A stretch of 64,000 bases of DNA, from NCBI RefSeq assembly GCF_900109045.1, contig NZ_FNYL01000003.1, positions 587,134-651,133 on the forward strand. The letters run 5' to 3'. The notes below the pieces were generated by a model. It was given only the letters and a program-made list of their open reading frames with translations, ran no database searches and was not told the origin of the DNA. Positions within the stretch are counted from its first letter, which is position 1. Each line of letters opens with the position of its first letter. Shown here piece after piece: positions 34,616-44,616 of this stretch. Both the position numbers and the translations under genes were made by a program. This DNA comes from Dyadobacter sp. SG02. Its GTDB lineage: Bacteria > Bacteroidota > Bacteroidia > Cytophagales > Spirosomataceae.

Positions 34616-35693
34616 ATATGCCGGTTTCCGATATTCTGAATTTCGACTCGGCAGGCTCTTCGACCCGCGTCGCAGGCAAGGCTTCCGGGTGCTCTTTGGC
34701 AATAAATTCAATGAGCTTTTCGCGTACCAGGCAGCGCAAATCGAAGGTTTCGCTGGAATTGCGTGCGGACATCAATGCGCGTACCACCATCAGTTGCCCC
34801 TGCGTATCAGTTACCTGTAATGCCCACGCGCGACCGTCCCAAAGTGGGGTAGCATCGAGGATCTCTTTCAGTTTCGTACGCAGCTTGTCGACGGGCGTAT
34901 GGTAGTTGAGGTAAAAGAATGCCGCTCCCGTCAGTGCGCTTTCGTTGCGTGTCCAGTTCTGGAAGGGTGTTTCGATGAAATAGGTAATCGGCAGTACAAT
35001 GCGCCGCAAGTCCCAGATATTCACCACCACATAGGTCAGGTTGATCTCTTCGATACGGCCCCATTCGCCTTCCACGATCACCACATCGTCGATTTTGATC
35101 GGCTGGGTGAATGCGATCTGAATTCCAGCCATCAGGTTAGCGAGCGACTTCTGTGCCGCGAAACCGATGATTACCGAGGCAATACCGGCCGAGGTAAGTA
35201 TTCCCACGCCATATTGCCGCACGCTGTCGAAACTGAGCAGTAATATTGAAACGCCGACGGTAATAACCATAATCACGACAATGCGTTTCACGAACTTGAT
35301 CTTCGTGAACAGCCGCCTGGCCTGGTTATTGTCGGGCGAATTGAAATCCAGCTTGTCGATCAGGATCTTCTCTACGATGATCACGATCCGGGCCATGAGC
35401 CACGTCGTGATTCCGATGAGCGTTGTTTTGCTCAATGCGAAAACCCAGTCGTACTGCGGATTCGAGTAAGAGTAAGTCTTGGCCGCCGCGGTAATCAGTA
35501 CAATCGGTATGAAAAAATGCAGTACGCTGGTGAGGTTTTCACGGACCGCGCGCACGGAGGTCCATTCTTTCCTCGAAGCCGTTATTTTAATAAGGCTGAT
35601 AATGAGAATGCTGATGACCAATCCGATCGCACCGGCAAGCAACAGCAACAGCCAGGGGGAATTCCGGTAATTAATCAGGTCGGTTAAATCCAT
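34614..35693 (-). CDS. Small-conductance mechanosensitive channel family protein
   Basis: About four membrane helices precede the MscS core. The pore-lining helix and following beta domain are recognised in TSAGIASVIIGFAAQKSLANL and GIQIAFTQPIKIDDVVIVEG, and in INLTYVVVNIWDLRRIVLPI. The C-terminal cytoplasmic domain is of usual size. Channels of this type open under membrane tension to release solutes during hypo-osmotic shock. At 359 residues it is somewhat longer than E. coli MscS (286). The DUF1460 amidase gene is seven bases upstream in the same direction. Confidence 0.92.
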   Translation of the reverse strand: MDLTDLINYRNSPWLLLLLAGAIGLVISILIISLIKITASRKEWTSVRAVRENLTSVLHFFIPIVLITAAAKTYSYSNPQYDWVFALSKTTLIGITTWLMARIVIIVEKILIDKLDFNSPDNNQARRLFTKIKFVKRIVVIMVITVGVSILLLSFDSVRQYGVGILTSAGIASVIIGFAAQKSLANLMAGIQIAFTQPIKIDDVVIVEGEWGRIEEINLTYVVVNIWDLRRIVLPITYFIETPFQNWTRNESALTGAAFFYLNYHTPVDKLRTKLKEILDATPLWDGRAWALQVTDTQGQLMVVRALMSARNSSETFDLRCLVREKLIEFIAKEHPEALPATRVEEPAESKFRISETGI

Positions 35694-35700
35694 TCAGGGG

Positions 35701-36519
35701 TCAGATATCGTTGAGACGGGCCACGATCATCCCCGTATGTTTTGGGACGGAAGCCACATATTCGGCCAGGGGAACGTTCGTCATGATCACCTTTTTGCCC
35801 GTCAGCGAGGCGTGGATCAGGTAAGCGCGGCTGCCTACCTTCGAAATAATGCCCATATGGTTCACATCCAGCCCTTCCACCGACGACGTAAATGCGACAA
35901 TGTCGCCGTCATGCAGCATCGGCTCGGCTTTCTGAATGCTGCTTTTGGGAATGTAGCTATGCTCCCGCGAATTGATCACCGCCTCCTGCTCTTTCAATTT
36001 TTCATATACTTCACTGGCTGCCAGCGAAGGGTACAGGTTGGCGTGGGTGGTCATGAAATTGATTTCCTTGTTGAAAGGCACGCCGCCTACCTTCGAAGTA
36101 ATGTCTTCCAGGCGCCCGCGTTTCTGGTTCTCGTACATCCAGTCGAGGATATAATGCAGCCGCGAAGGATAGCCGTCGATCTGGCCGTCGCGGTACCGGA
36201 GCCGGGTAAGTTCGTTTTTATACTCTTCAAAAGTCGAACTCTCGGTTTTGGCAACCGCCAGCGCGATCACGCTTTCCACCAATGTAGTACAATCCAGCCC
36301 GTCGAACTTGCAGACCAACCGCTCGGTAGGGTTGCCTTCCAGCGAGCCCGCGACGTAAGGCGTGCCCAGGAACGACTCGCTGATCCGTAAAACCTGTGTG
36401 CCGATATCCGGACTGGCAGGAAGCTCCATTTTCTGCACGAAAGTCTTTTGCAGACCGGCCTGCCCGAAAGAGGCAACAGAACCCAGCAACAAAATGGAAA
36501 GCACTACAAATCTGATCAT
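35701..36519 (-). CDS. DUF1460 N-acetylmuramoyl-L-alanine amidase-like protein
   Basis: A signal peptide (FVVLSILLLGSVASFGQ) is followed by the DUF1460 domain, an NlpC/P60-type cysteine hydrolase. The nucleophile is in FDGLDCTTLVESV, and the histidine in DVNHMGIISK. LGTPYVAGSLEG near residue 52 is another family block. Characterised relatives cleave the bond between MurNAc and L-Ala in peptidoglycan. It is exported and probably works in wall turnover or recycling. It is upstream of mscS by seven bases; an envelope-stress link is an inference. Confidence 0.9.
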   Translation of the reverse strand: MIRFVVLSILLLGSVASFGQAGLQKTFVQKMELPASPDIGTQVLRISESFLGTPYVAGSLEGNPTERLVCKFDGLDCTTLVESVIALAVAKTESSTFEEYKNELTRLRYRDGQIDGYPSRLHYILDWMYENQKRGRLEDITSKVGGVPFNKEINFMTTHANLYPSLAASEVYEKLKEQEAVINSREHSYIPKSSIQKAEPMLHDGDIVAFTSSVEGLDVNHMGIISKVGSRAYLIHASLTGKKVIMTNVPLAEYVASVPKHTGMIVARLNDI

Positions 36520-36651
36520 ACTTGAATTTCTTTAAACCAGGGTACGTAAACGACAAAACACTTGCCAGAACAAAAAGCCACGAATTCGTGCGCAATGTAA
36601 AATTAACGATCAGAAACCCCTTTTGCAACGGCAGGCCGAGAGTCGGCCGCG

Positions 36652-38391
36652 CTACTTCGGCACGATCTCGAACGCGAATGCCGAAATCGGTGGAAGTTCG
36701 ATTTGCACGCCCGTCGAAGTTATGTCGGCCGTGCGCAGCTGTACGTGAGGCACTTCGAGCGGAAATACGGGTTTCATTTTATAGGATGCGGTGTTGCCTA
36801 GTTTCAGTACATTCGTCCACACGTCCTGCGGTACTTTGATCAGCGTTTCTACGGTGTGTGACTCGTGAAAATTGTATACAAACAATATTTTTTGCTCGTC
36901 GGTATGCCGTAGATAGCAGTAAATGATGTTTCCATCGTAATTGAACGACTGCCCGTTGGCGTTCACATATTGCAAATCATAGAATCCCCCCGCATATACC
37001 GCCTCGTTTTTGAGCACGAATGCATTCAGGTTTCCGTAAAATTCCCGCAGCGTCTTTTGCTCGGTGGTAAGTAGCTCGTCATTGAATTTTCCGCCATTCA
37101 CCCATTGCTGAAACTCGGGCACACCCCAGTAATCAAAGATAGTGGTACGGCCGTCCTCTCCTTGGAAACCTTCCTGCTGGGTGGGATCTACACCTAGTTC
37201 CTGCCCGAAATAGAGCATCAGCGGGCCGGTATGCAGCGTAGCGCTCAGCACCATGGCGGGCAATGCGGTCCATGGGTTTCCCGCAAAATACCGTGAGGCA
37301 ATGCGCTGCTCATCGTGGTTTTCGAGAAAACGGAGCATATGCTCGCTGAAATCGCCCGACTCATGCTGCCAGATCCGTGTAATGTCCGCGGCGCTTCCAT
37401 TTCCTTCGATGATCCGCCGCAGCGAATTGTACAGTCCTACCTTATCGTACAGGTAATCGAATTGACCGGTATTAATGTAGTTGCGGTATTCGAACGGATT
37501 ATAGATTTCCGCGATAAAAATCACTGCGGGATTCTCCTTTTTCACTTCCGGGATCACCCAGCCCCAGAACTCGACGGGCACCATTTCGGCCATGTCGCAC
37601 CGGAAACCGTCCACCCCTTTCCCCGTCCAGTACAGGAGAATGTCGCGCATTTTGAGCCAGGTAGACGGAATAGGGTCAAAATGCCGGGAGCGGCCGTCGA
37701 GGTAATCGACGCCGTAGTTCAGTTTTACCGTTTCGTACCAGTCGAACTGGCTGGGCTGGGCCTGGAAAACGTCGTTTCCCGTCGCCTTGGCAGGTCGCTC
37801 GTGGTAGGGCGATGTGACGGGCAATGGCGGCGTGTGGCCTTCCGGTACCACGAAATCGTGGTTGGGGATGTAGTAAAAGTTGTTGTTGGGATTGAAAGTG
37901 ACTGTATTGTCGTCATCCTCGCCAAAATCTCTGATGCCTTCCGGCCGGACATCCGAATGATACTGCCGCGCTACGTGATTGGGAATGAAGTCGATGATCA
38001 CTTTCAGCTCGTGCGCGTGTGTACGTGCTACGAGACTTTCAAATTCGTGCATCCGGTTCGGTACATCCACGGCCAGGTCGGGGTCCACATCGTAATAGTC
38101 TTTTACCGCGTAAGGAGAGCCTGCAATGCCTTTGACGATCAACGGATGGTCGGGATTAATGCCGAATTGCGAATAATCGGTCAGCGTGGCATGTTCGATC
38201 ACGCCGGTATACCAAAGGTGCGTCACCCCGAAATCCTTCAATGCGGCCAGCGCGGTATCGTCGATGTCGTTGAATTTTCCGGACCCGTTTTCATCGATCG
38301 TACCGTAAACTTTGTTGGTCGTTTTCCGGTTGCCGAAGAGGCGTGTAAACAGTTGGTATATAACGAATTTATCCTTGTTAATGGCGGACAT
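36652..38391 (-). CDS. GH13 alpha-amylase family enzyme (maltodextrin hydrolase type)
   Basis: Four GH13 regions are visible: VIDFIPNHV (I), GFRCDMAEMV with the nucleophile Asp (II), VIFIAEIYNP with the acid/base Glu (III), and FLENHDEQRI with the transition-state Asp (IV). There is no signal peptide, so it is cytosolic. The start is set at Met30 of the longest frame (38391), where the domain begins (KFVIYQLFTRLFG); the upstream 29 residues have no family character. It should cut maltodextrins to maltose and glucose. It diverges from the beta-PGM/GH65 pair across 132 bases. A C-terminal beta domain (PPISAFAFEIV) is present. Confidence 0.9.
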   Translation of the reverse strand: MSAINKDKFVIYQLFTRLFGNRKTTNKVYGTIDENGSGKFNDIDDTALAALKDFGVTHLWYTGVIEHATLTDYSQFGINPDHPLIVKGIAGSPYAVKDYYDVDPDLAVDVPNRMHEFESLVARTHAHELKVIIDFIPNHVARQYHSDVRPEGIRDFGEDDDNTVTFNPNNNFYYIPNHDFVVPEGHTPPLPVTSPYHERPAKATGNDVFQAQPSQFDWYETVKLNYGVDYLDGRSRHFDPIPSTWLKMRDILLYWTGKGVDGFRCDMAEMVPVEFWGWVIPEVKKENPAVIFIAEIYNPFEYRNYINTGQFDYLYDKVGLYNSLRRIIEGNGSAADITRIWQHESGDFSEHMLRFLENHDEQRIASRYFAGNPWTALPAMVLSATLHTGPLMLYFGQELGVDPTQQEGFQGEDGRTTIFDYWGVPEFQQWVNGGKFNDELLTTEQKTLREFYGNLNAFVLKNEAVYAGGFYDLQYVNANGQSFNYDGNIIYCYLRHTDEQKILFVYNFHESHTVETLIKVPQDVWTNVLKLGNTASYKMKPVFPLEVPHVQLRTADITSTGVQIELPPISAFAFEIVPK

Positions 38392-38508
38392 TTCTTTCGG
38401 TTTTATGAATGTAACAGGAAAGCTGCCAGTGCGCTCCGACGGGCCGGAATAGCCCGCATTTCGGCCGTGCCGCAGCAAATTGCTATTTTTTACTATTTTG
38501 CAAGATAT

Positions 38509-38516
38509 TAAATTTG
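38509..38516 (+). promoter_or_regulatory. Possible -7 box for the beta-PGM/GH65 operon
   Basis: TAAATTTG matches TAnnTTTG and ends seven bases before the ATG, which would give an almost leaderless transcript. A second less exact candidate (TACTATTTTG, 38491-38500) would give a leader of about 17 bases. The nearest TTG (38480-38482) is too far from the first and too near the second, so neither choice is firm. Confidence 0.35.
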
Positions 38517-38523
38517 AAATGAT

Positions 38524-39174
38524 ATGCCCTCAATACAAGCCTGCCTTTTTGACCTCGACGGGGTAATCGTCGACACCGCCCAGTTCCATTACATCGCCTG
38601 GCGCGAAATGGCGCAAGACCTCGGTTTCGACCTCACCCGTGAAGAAAACGAACGCCTGAAAGGCATTAGCCGGATGGAATCGCTCGAAATCGTGCTGTCG
38701 ATCGGCGGCGTTCAGTTGTCCGACGAAGAAAAGCTTCGCAGAGCTGCCGCCAAGAATACCCGTTACCTCGAACTTTGCATGCAAATGACACCCGACGACG
38801 CGTTGCCCGGTGTGCGCCATTTCCTCGACGAGCTGAAACAAAACGGCATCCCGAGCGGTCTGGGCTCGGCGAGCAAAAATGCCAAAGCCATCCTCGAAAG
38901 GATCGATATGCTGCATTATTTCGATACGATCGTCGACGGTAACCGCATTACGAAAGGCAAGCCCGACCCGCAGGTATTCCTCATGGGAGCGGCCGATTTG
39001 AGTGTTCCCGCTGCGCATTGCGCGGTATTCGAGGATGCTGTGGCTGGTATCCAGTCGGCGAAAGCGGCCGGCATGCTGGCGGTCGGTATAGGAGAAGCAT
39101 CGGTACTCACCGAAGCCGATATTGTGATCCCCGGTTTTGAAAATTTTGGTTTGCCGCAATTGGAAAACATATGA
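38524..39174 (+). CDS. pgmB: Beta-phosphoglucomutase, HAD superfamily
   Basis: HAD phosphatase/mutase motifs are FDLDGVIVDT (nucleophile Asp and acid/base Asp), GLGSASKNAK (motif II), and KGKPDPQVFL with VFEDAVAGIQSA (motifs III and IV). A helical cap with RLKGISRMESL binds the sugar phosphate. It converts beta-glucose 1-phosphate, the product of an inverting GH65 phosphorylase, to glucose 6-phosphate. Its stop overlaps the GH65 start by four bases, which fits the two-step pathway. Length 216 is normal. Confidence 0.94.
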   Translation: MPSIQACLFDLDGVIVDTAQFHYIAWREMAQDLGFDLTREENERLKGISRMESLEIVLSIGGVQLSDEEKLRRAAAKNTRYLELCMQMTPDDALPGVRHFLDELKQNGIPSGLGSASKNAKAILERIDMLHYFDTIVDGNRITKGKPDPQVFLMGAADLSVPAAHCAVFEDAVAGIQSAKAAGMLAVGIGEASVLTEADIVIPGFENFGLPQLENI

Positions 39175-41486
39175 AGAATTACATCACGCACGACGAATGG
39201 TGCATCGTAGAAGAAGGTTTTCACCCCGAACACAATGAAATTACCGAAAGCCTCATGAGCCTCGGCAATGGCCGTATGGGCCAGCGGGGCAATTTCGAGG
39301 AAGGATATTCGGGCAAAACATTGCTCGGGAACTATGTTGCCGGCGTTTATTTTCCTGATAAAACAAGGGTAGGCTGGTGGAAGAACGGCTATCCCAACTA
39401 TTTCGCCAAAGTACTCAACGCCTGTAACTGGACCGGCATCGAAATCCGCGTCGGTGCCGAACTGCTGGATTTGAATACCTGTAAAATCGACGAATTCCGC
39501 CGTGTGCTGAATATGAAAGAGGGCGTGCTCGAACGCACCGCGACGGTGACGCTCTCCGGCGGCAGGAAGCTGCGCATTCACTCCAAACGCTTTTGCAGCA
39601 TGGCCGACGATGAAGCCGGCGCGATTCGTTACAGCATGGTGCCGCTCAATTTTACCGACCATTTCAGCATTACCCCATTCCTCGACGGCAACATTCGCAA
39701 CCGGGATTCCAACTACGACGAGTCGTTCTGGAACGGCATTGCACATGAGGCGTACGGGCAGGAGGGTTACCTGGTACTCGAAACGAAAGGCAACCCGTAC
39801 CAGGTAGAGCAGTTCCGCGTGGCGACGGGGATGAAGTTCGATGTCAAAATCGATGGAGCGTCCCTGACGACAACCGTCAATATCGCTTCAAGGGAAAAAT
39901 ATGTGGCCGGTACGGTGCAGACCGAAGTGCGGGAAGGGCAGGAGATTACCATTTATAAATATGCTGTAAACCTCTCGTCGGCCAATTACGCGCACGACGA
40001 ACTCATTCCGAAAGCCAAAGCCTACATAACCCGCATCACCGAAAAGGGCTTCGATCGCATGTACGCGGAGCAGGTGCAGGCGTGGGCGGGCAAGTGGGAG
40101 AAGAATGACATCACTATTGCCGGTGATGTGGCCGCGCAGCAGGGTATCCGGTTCAATATCTTCCATTTGGGACAAACCTATACCGGCGAGGACGAGCGCC
40201 TGAACATCGGACCCAAAGGCTTTACCGGCGAAAAATACGGCGGAAGTACCTACTGGGATACCGAGGCCTACTGCATCCCGTTCTACCTCTCCACGGCCGA
40301 CCAAAAAGTGGCGCGCAACCTGCTCGTTTACCGCTACAAGCATTTGCAGAAAGCCGTCGAGAATGCGGCCAAGCTAGGCTTCACGGACGGAGCGGCCCTC
40401 TATCCGATGGTGACCATGAACGGTGAAGAATGCCATAACGAATGGGAGATCACTTTTGAGGAAATCCACCGGAATGGCGCTATTGCCTACGCGATTTACG
40501 ATTATACCCGCTACACCGGCGACGAAAGCTACGTCACCGACCGGGGCCTGGAAGTGCTGATCGGCATTTCTCGGTTTTGGAAGCAGCGGATCAACTGGTC
40601 GGAAGACAAAGGGCAGTATGTGATGCTGGGCGTGACGGGGCCGAACGAGTACGAAAACAACGTCAATAACAACTGGTATACCAACTACATCGCCTGCTGG
40701 ACGCTGCGTTACACGCTGGAAGTGATCGATAAGCTGTGGAAGGAAGATTCGCGGAAGCTGAACGAGATCATTTTTAAAACCAATCTGGAACTCAATACCG
40801 AGCTTGCCGAATGGAAGCACATTGTCGATAATATGCATTACCCGTTCGATGAGAACAGGCAGGTGTATTTGCAGCAGCAAGGCTTCCTCGACAAGCAGTT
40901 GCTGACCGTCGCCGATATTGCAGCGCAACGGCCTATCAACCAGAGGTGGTCGTGGGACAGGATTTTGCGGTCGTGTTTCATCAAGCAGGCAGATGTTTTG
41001 CAGGGGCTCTACTTCTTCGAACATGAATTCGATGCGGCGACGATCCGTCGTAACTTCGAGTTTTATGAGCCCATGACCGTCCACGAATCGTCGTTGTCGC
41101 CCTGCGTGCATTCGATCCTTGCTGCCGGATTGGGCTTGCGGGAGAAAGCGTATGAAATGTACCTGCGGACGGCGCGCCTGGATTTGGACGATTACAATAA
41201 CGACACCGAGGACGGGCTTCATATTACTTCGATGGCCGGTACCTGGATGAGCGTCGTAAAAGGCTTCGCCGGACAGCGCGTGACGGACGGCTTGTTATCC
41301 TTCAAACCTTACATTCCCGAGCAATGGGATGGATATTCTTTCCGGATCGGGTTCCGGGGCACATTGCTGAAAGTAACCGTTTCCAAGCAATCGATTTCCA
41401 TTGAAAACGCGTCGGAAAGTGCTCTCACTGTTCTGGTTAATGATAAACGGGTATTTATCGACGCTCTGGCTTCCGTGCAACTTTAA
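39171..41486 (+). CDS. GH65 glycoside phosphorylase (maltose phosphorylase type)
   Basis: The 771-residue enzyme has the GH65 fold. The catalytic Glu is E493 in TGPNEYENNVNNNWYTN, a motif identical in known maltose phosphorylases. GGSTYWDTEAYCIPFY, ITFEEIHRNGA and the phosphate-binding region HESSLSPCVHS also match. The N-terminal beta-sandwich starts HDEWCIVEEGF. It splits maltose with phosphate into glucose and beta-glucose 1-phosphate. The close coupling to beta-PGM supports an inverting phosphorylase; kojibiose or trehalose phosphorylase remain possible, since specificity in GH65 depends on loops I cannot judge here. No sus genes are nearby. Confidence 0.93.
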   Translation: MKNYITHDEWCIVEEGFHPEHNEITESLMSLGNGRMGQRGNFEEGYSGKTLLGNYVAGVYFPDKTRVGWWKNGYPNYFAKVLNACNWTGIEIRVGAELLDLNTCKIDEFRRVLNMKEGVLERTATVTLSGGRKLRIHSKRFCSMADDEAGAIRYSMVPLNFTDHFSITPFLDGNIRNRDSNYDESFWNGIAHEAYGQEGYLVLETKGNPYQVEQFRVATGMKFDVKIDGASLTTTVNIASREKYVAGTVQTEVREGQEITIYKYAVNLSSANYAHDELIPKAKAYITRITEKGFDRMYAEQVQAWAGKWEKNDITIAGDVAAQQGIRFNIFHLGQTYTGEDERLNIGPKGFTGEKYGGSTYWDTEAYCIPFYLSTADQKVARNLLVYRYKHLQKAVENAAKLGFTDGAALYPMVTMNGEECHNEWEITFEEIHRNGAIAYAIYDYTRYTGDESYVTDRGLEVLIGISRFWKQRINWSEDKGQYVMLGVTGPNEYENNVNNNWYTNYIACWTLRYTLEVIDKLWKEDSRKLNEIIFKTNLELNTELAEWKHIVDNMHYPFDENRQVYLQQQGFLDKQLLTVADIAAQRPINQRWSWDRILRSCFIKQADVLQGLYFFEHEFDAATIRRNFEFYEPMTVHESSLSPCVHSILAAGLGLREKAYEMYLRTARLDLDDYNNDTEDGLHITSMAGTWMSVVKGFAGQRVTDGLLSFKPYIPEQWDGYSFRIGFRGTLLKVTVSKQSISIENASESALTVLVNDKRVFIDALASVQL

Positions 41487-41627
41487 TCACCGGTGGTTTA
41501 CTTAAAATGATGTTATTTATTTAAAAAATTACATTTTACCCTAAATTTATCAAACGGTCTTAGCAATAATTGTAATTTTCCCTGATTACTTGTAGGTTAG
41601 GGGCTTTTGAGCCATTACGCACCCCCT

Positions 41628-43904
41628 ATGGTACAGAAAATCCGCCTACTTGTAATGACAGGTATGTTGCTGATGTTGACGGTGTTAGCGCCGCAGCAGG
41701 TCTCAGCCCAGGATTTTAGTGAGTGCCAACGAATTGTAAAAGAACTTCTACCTGTTTTCAACAAATCATTCGAGGAAAATAATCCAGCGTTATTGCGTGG
41801 CGAGGAATACCAGCGCGGTGTCCGCAGCTTACAAGCCGCCTATTCTCTTTATAACAAACAGGCTTTCCAACCTTCCGATTCCGTACAGCGCATGAACAAC
41901 GAGGCCGTCATCCTCGCGCTCTCGGGTAATTACCAAAAAGCATTGCACATTATGGAAGCGCTCGACCTCGGTGAGCTCGACCCGCATTTGCATTATAACC
42001 GCGGCCTTTTTGCATTGCTATCGGGTAAATTTGATGTCGCACGAAAGGATTTCTTCGACGCTCCCGGCGGTACCGCGGCGACGGTGAATACGTTGGTGGC
42101 GCTTGGCAAGCAGAAGCGGTACAACGAAGCGGCAAGGTACGCGACCGATAATTCAGCGAAAAATACGGGCGGCAAATGGAATTTTAACCTCGGCATGGTT
42201 CATAAGTATGGTGGCCGGATGGAGGAAGCCGTGGAAGAACTCACCACTGCGATCCGTCAGAAGGATGAAATGGCGTATCGCCTGCAACGGGGCGACATTT
42301 TAATGCGCACCGGCAATGAAAAGCGGGCGGTGAAGGATTTCGAGAAAGTTGCGCGCACACACCCGAAAGCTCAGATACGCTACGCGAACGCGCTGCTATC
42401 GCTCAATCAGTTCGGGATGGCGAAAGCCGTATTTGAAAAATACCTGGAAAGCGACGACCGTACTTTCCGCGGCGATGCCTACCTCGGGATGGCGCATTCG
42501 TGCTACGGCCTGCACCAGACCAGCGAGGCGCAGCGGTATTACAAACTTGCGTCGACTTTGAAGCGCGAAACGCCCGCATTGATGTCGGGAATTGCGAATA
42601 CCCACCTTACCAAACACGAATACCAGACCGCATTCAACCTTTTTGACAGGGCGATCAAAAAGGATTCAACGTATTTACCCGCCTATCTCGGCCGCGCGGT
42701 GGCCTATTATGGTCAAAAGAAATATGACCTGGCGCTGAGAGATTTCAAGAAAGGCGAGAAGGCATTGAATGAGGACAACAAGTTCTTCGCCGACCTTTTC
42801 GTAACCAAAGCATTTTCGGAATACTACCTGAAAAAAAGTGCACAAGCCCAGGAAGATTTCCAGAAGGCGATCAAGCTCGACCCGGTTCGCTACGAAGCAT
42901 TGGCGGGACTGAGCGGCATCATGATCGATCTGAAACGGTACTCCGAGGCGGGGCAATACCTGGCGAAAGCATTGCAATATGAGCAGGGGTACGACCTGAT
43001 GTGGAGTAACTACGGTAACCTGCTGCTGCATTTCGATATGTACAAAAAGGGCTATCAGGTTTTCAAAAAAGCGGTTTCGTTGAATCCGGCAAATGTCAAT
43101 GCGCAGAATGGATGGGGGATTGTGCTGCTCGAAAACGATCAGCTCGACAGGTCGATGGCGGTATTCGACAGCCTCGTACGCGAGAAACCGGAGCTGCCTT
43201 TCTTGCACAACAACCACGGGATCGTGCAGTCGTACATCGGTAACCGGCATGACCAGAAGCACCAGGTGAACGAAGCCAACGCGCGCTACGACGGGGCATT
43301 CGAGGATTTTAAACTCGCTATGGCCGCCGCACCCAGCCGGAAGTTCTATAATGTGAACCAGGGGAATGTGTACCGCTATATGGAACGGTACGACGACGCG
43401 AAGCTAAGCTACCAGACCTATCAGGACAAAAGCGCATTGAACAATACGGCGGTGATGTACGCGGGTCAGGAGCGGCTCAAAGATGCGAAATACTACCTCG
43501 GCATCGCGATCCAGATCGATTCGTTGCACCGCGTTTTTCAATACAATATGTCGGTGCTCGTGAAGGGTAAGCAGAAGGAAATGATGCGGCTTGTGGCGTC
43601 GTCCGACGAAAACAGCCCGTTCTCCGACATAGGCATTAAATACAGTCGCGACGGTTTCGTGACCATTTACCTTTACGACTACGAATACGACGTGCTGACC
43701 TTCCCCGGCCGACACTACATGCCACTGCCGGTTGCCGAATACAAGGAAGATTATTTTATCCCTGAATATGACTTCAAGCTCGTTGCCTACGAGAAAAAGA
43801 AAGCCGACACGGTCAAGAAAAAACATGGCCGCTACCGCAGCCAGAAAGTAAAGATGCCGGGAGGCAGGGGGCGGTCGGGAACGAAATGCCCGGTGTTATT
43901 TTAG
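41628..43904 (+). CDS. Secreted TPR-repeat protein
   Basis: A signal peptide (VMTGMLLMLTVLAPQQVSA) precedes about 14 or more tetratricopeptide repeats, for example AYLGMAHSCYGLHQTSEAQRYY and AYLGRAVAYYGQKKYDLALR. The C-terminal part (last 100 residues) has no repeats and is basic. It should act in the periplasm or on a membrane surface as an interaction scaffold. Met8 (41628) is chosen because the seven earlier residues precede the signal sequence. No neighbour identifies a partner. A 140-base gap to the GH65 gene contains AT-rich sequence with no clear promoter box. Confidence 0.85.
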   Translation: MVQKIRLLVMTGMLLMLTVLAPQQVSAQDFSECQRIVKELLPVFNKSFEENNPALLRGEEYQRGVRSLQAAYSLYNKQAFQPSDSVQRMNNEAVILALSGNYQKALHIMEALDLGELDPHLHYNRGLFALLSGKFDVARKDFFDAPGGTAATVNTLVALGKQKRYNEAARYATDNSAKNTGGKWNFNLGMVHKYGGRMEEAVEELTTAIRQKDEMAYRLQRGDILMRTGNEKRAVKDFEKVARTHPKAQIRYANALLSLNQFGMAKAVFEKYLESDDRTFRGDAYLGMAHSCYGLHQTSEAQRYYKLASTLKRETPALMSGIANTHLTKHEYQTAFNLFDRAIKKDSTYLPAYLGRAVAYYGQKKYDLALRDFKKGEKALNEDNKFFADLFVTKAFSEYYLKKSAQAQEDFQKAIKLDPVRYEALAGLSGIMIDLKRYSEAGQYLAKALQYEQGYDLMWSNYGNLLLHFDMYKKGYQVFKKAVSLNPANVNAQNGWGIVLLENDQLDRSMAVFDSLVREKPELPFLHNNHGIVQSYIGNRHDQKHQVNEANARYDGAFEDFKLAMAAAPSRKFYNVNQGNVYRYMERYDDAKLSYQTYQDKSALNNTAVMYAGQERLKDAKYYLGIAIQIDSLHRVFQYNMSVLVKGKQKEMMRLVASSDENSPFSDIGIKYSRDGFVTIYLYDYEYDVLTFPGRHYMPLPVAEYKEDYFIPEYDFKLVAYEKKKADTVKKKHGRYRSQKVKMPGGRGRSGTKCPVLF

Positions 43905-44030
43905 GAGTTAACGCCCGTTTAACAGAAGGTAACGGCTGGTTTGAGCAATATTTTCCACGACCAACCGGTGCAAATCCCCAGTTGATGTAAGTATTTCCAC
44001 GATTTTTTGTGATGTCAGCACTCGTAAGGC

Positions 44031-44408
44031 TCAGATTTCGTTCGCGGGTTTTGTGAAGATATTCTTGACTTCTACAAAGCTTATGGGTTTATCGAGGAAA
44101 AAGTCGGCGCCGTTTCTGAACGCTTCCTCTTTGAGGTTGGTCATGGCGCTCATCATCACCACTTTTGGATGTTTGCCAGGATGCACAGCGCGTATTTGCC
44201 GGATCGCCTGCACGCCCTTTCCATCGGGTAAGTTGTTGTCTATGAATATCCAATCAGGACTCATATTGCGGACACAATCAAGGCCTTCCGTTAATGAGGC
44301 CACCACCGTGACGTTGCCCTCGGGGTTTTTAATATTCAGTTGCCTTACTAGAAAATTGCGCATCAACACTCCCAAATCTCTTTCATCTTCAATAATAACA
44401 ATTTTCAT
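44031..44408 (-). CDS. Single-domain receiver protein
   Basis: The 125 residues are a stand-alone REC domain: IIEDERDLG for the acidic pocket, phosphoacceptor Asp in DWIFIDNNLP, Thr/Ser-type switch region VVMMSAMT and Lys in FLDKPISFVE. There is no output domain, so it must act by protein contact or as a phosphate carrier. It stands alone, facing away from the YtxH pair. Confidence 0.88.
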   Translation of the reverse strand: MKIVIIEDERDLGVLMRNFLVRQLNIKNPEGNVTVVASLTEGLDCVRNMSPDWIFIDNNLPDGKGVQAIRQIRAVHPGKHPKVVMMSAMTNLKEEAFRNGADFFLDKPISFVEVKNIFTKPANEI

Positions 44409-44616
44409 AGCGCTGTGTGAGATGTAATAATTTCAGTCATCGGTAGTGGAGGTGTTTGCCGAGGTTATTTGCATAGCCTCCGGGTTACGAACTATCCTTT
44501 GCCGTTGCATAAAGCAATAATCCTGCCATTCAGCGGCTGACGGGAGTATTGCCGATTGGTACAGTTTTGGGACGTTTCTAATTGAAATCAAATGATCCAC
44601 AGTAAACAAGTGTGCT

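Noticed and set aside
36634..36648. GGCCGA-GAG-TCGGCC hairpin as terminator of the amylase gene
   Set aside because: Only a six-base stem without a T run on either strand; may be chance.
37315..38511. 398-codon open frame opposite the GH13 gene
   Set aside because: Antisense to all four GH13 regions, which are clearly the coding strand.
40374..41222. 282-codon open frame opposite the GH65 gene
   Set aside because: Antisense to the GH65 catalytic region; composition typical of a shadow frame.
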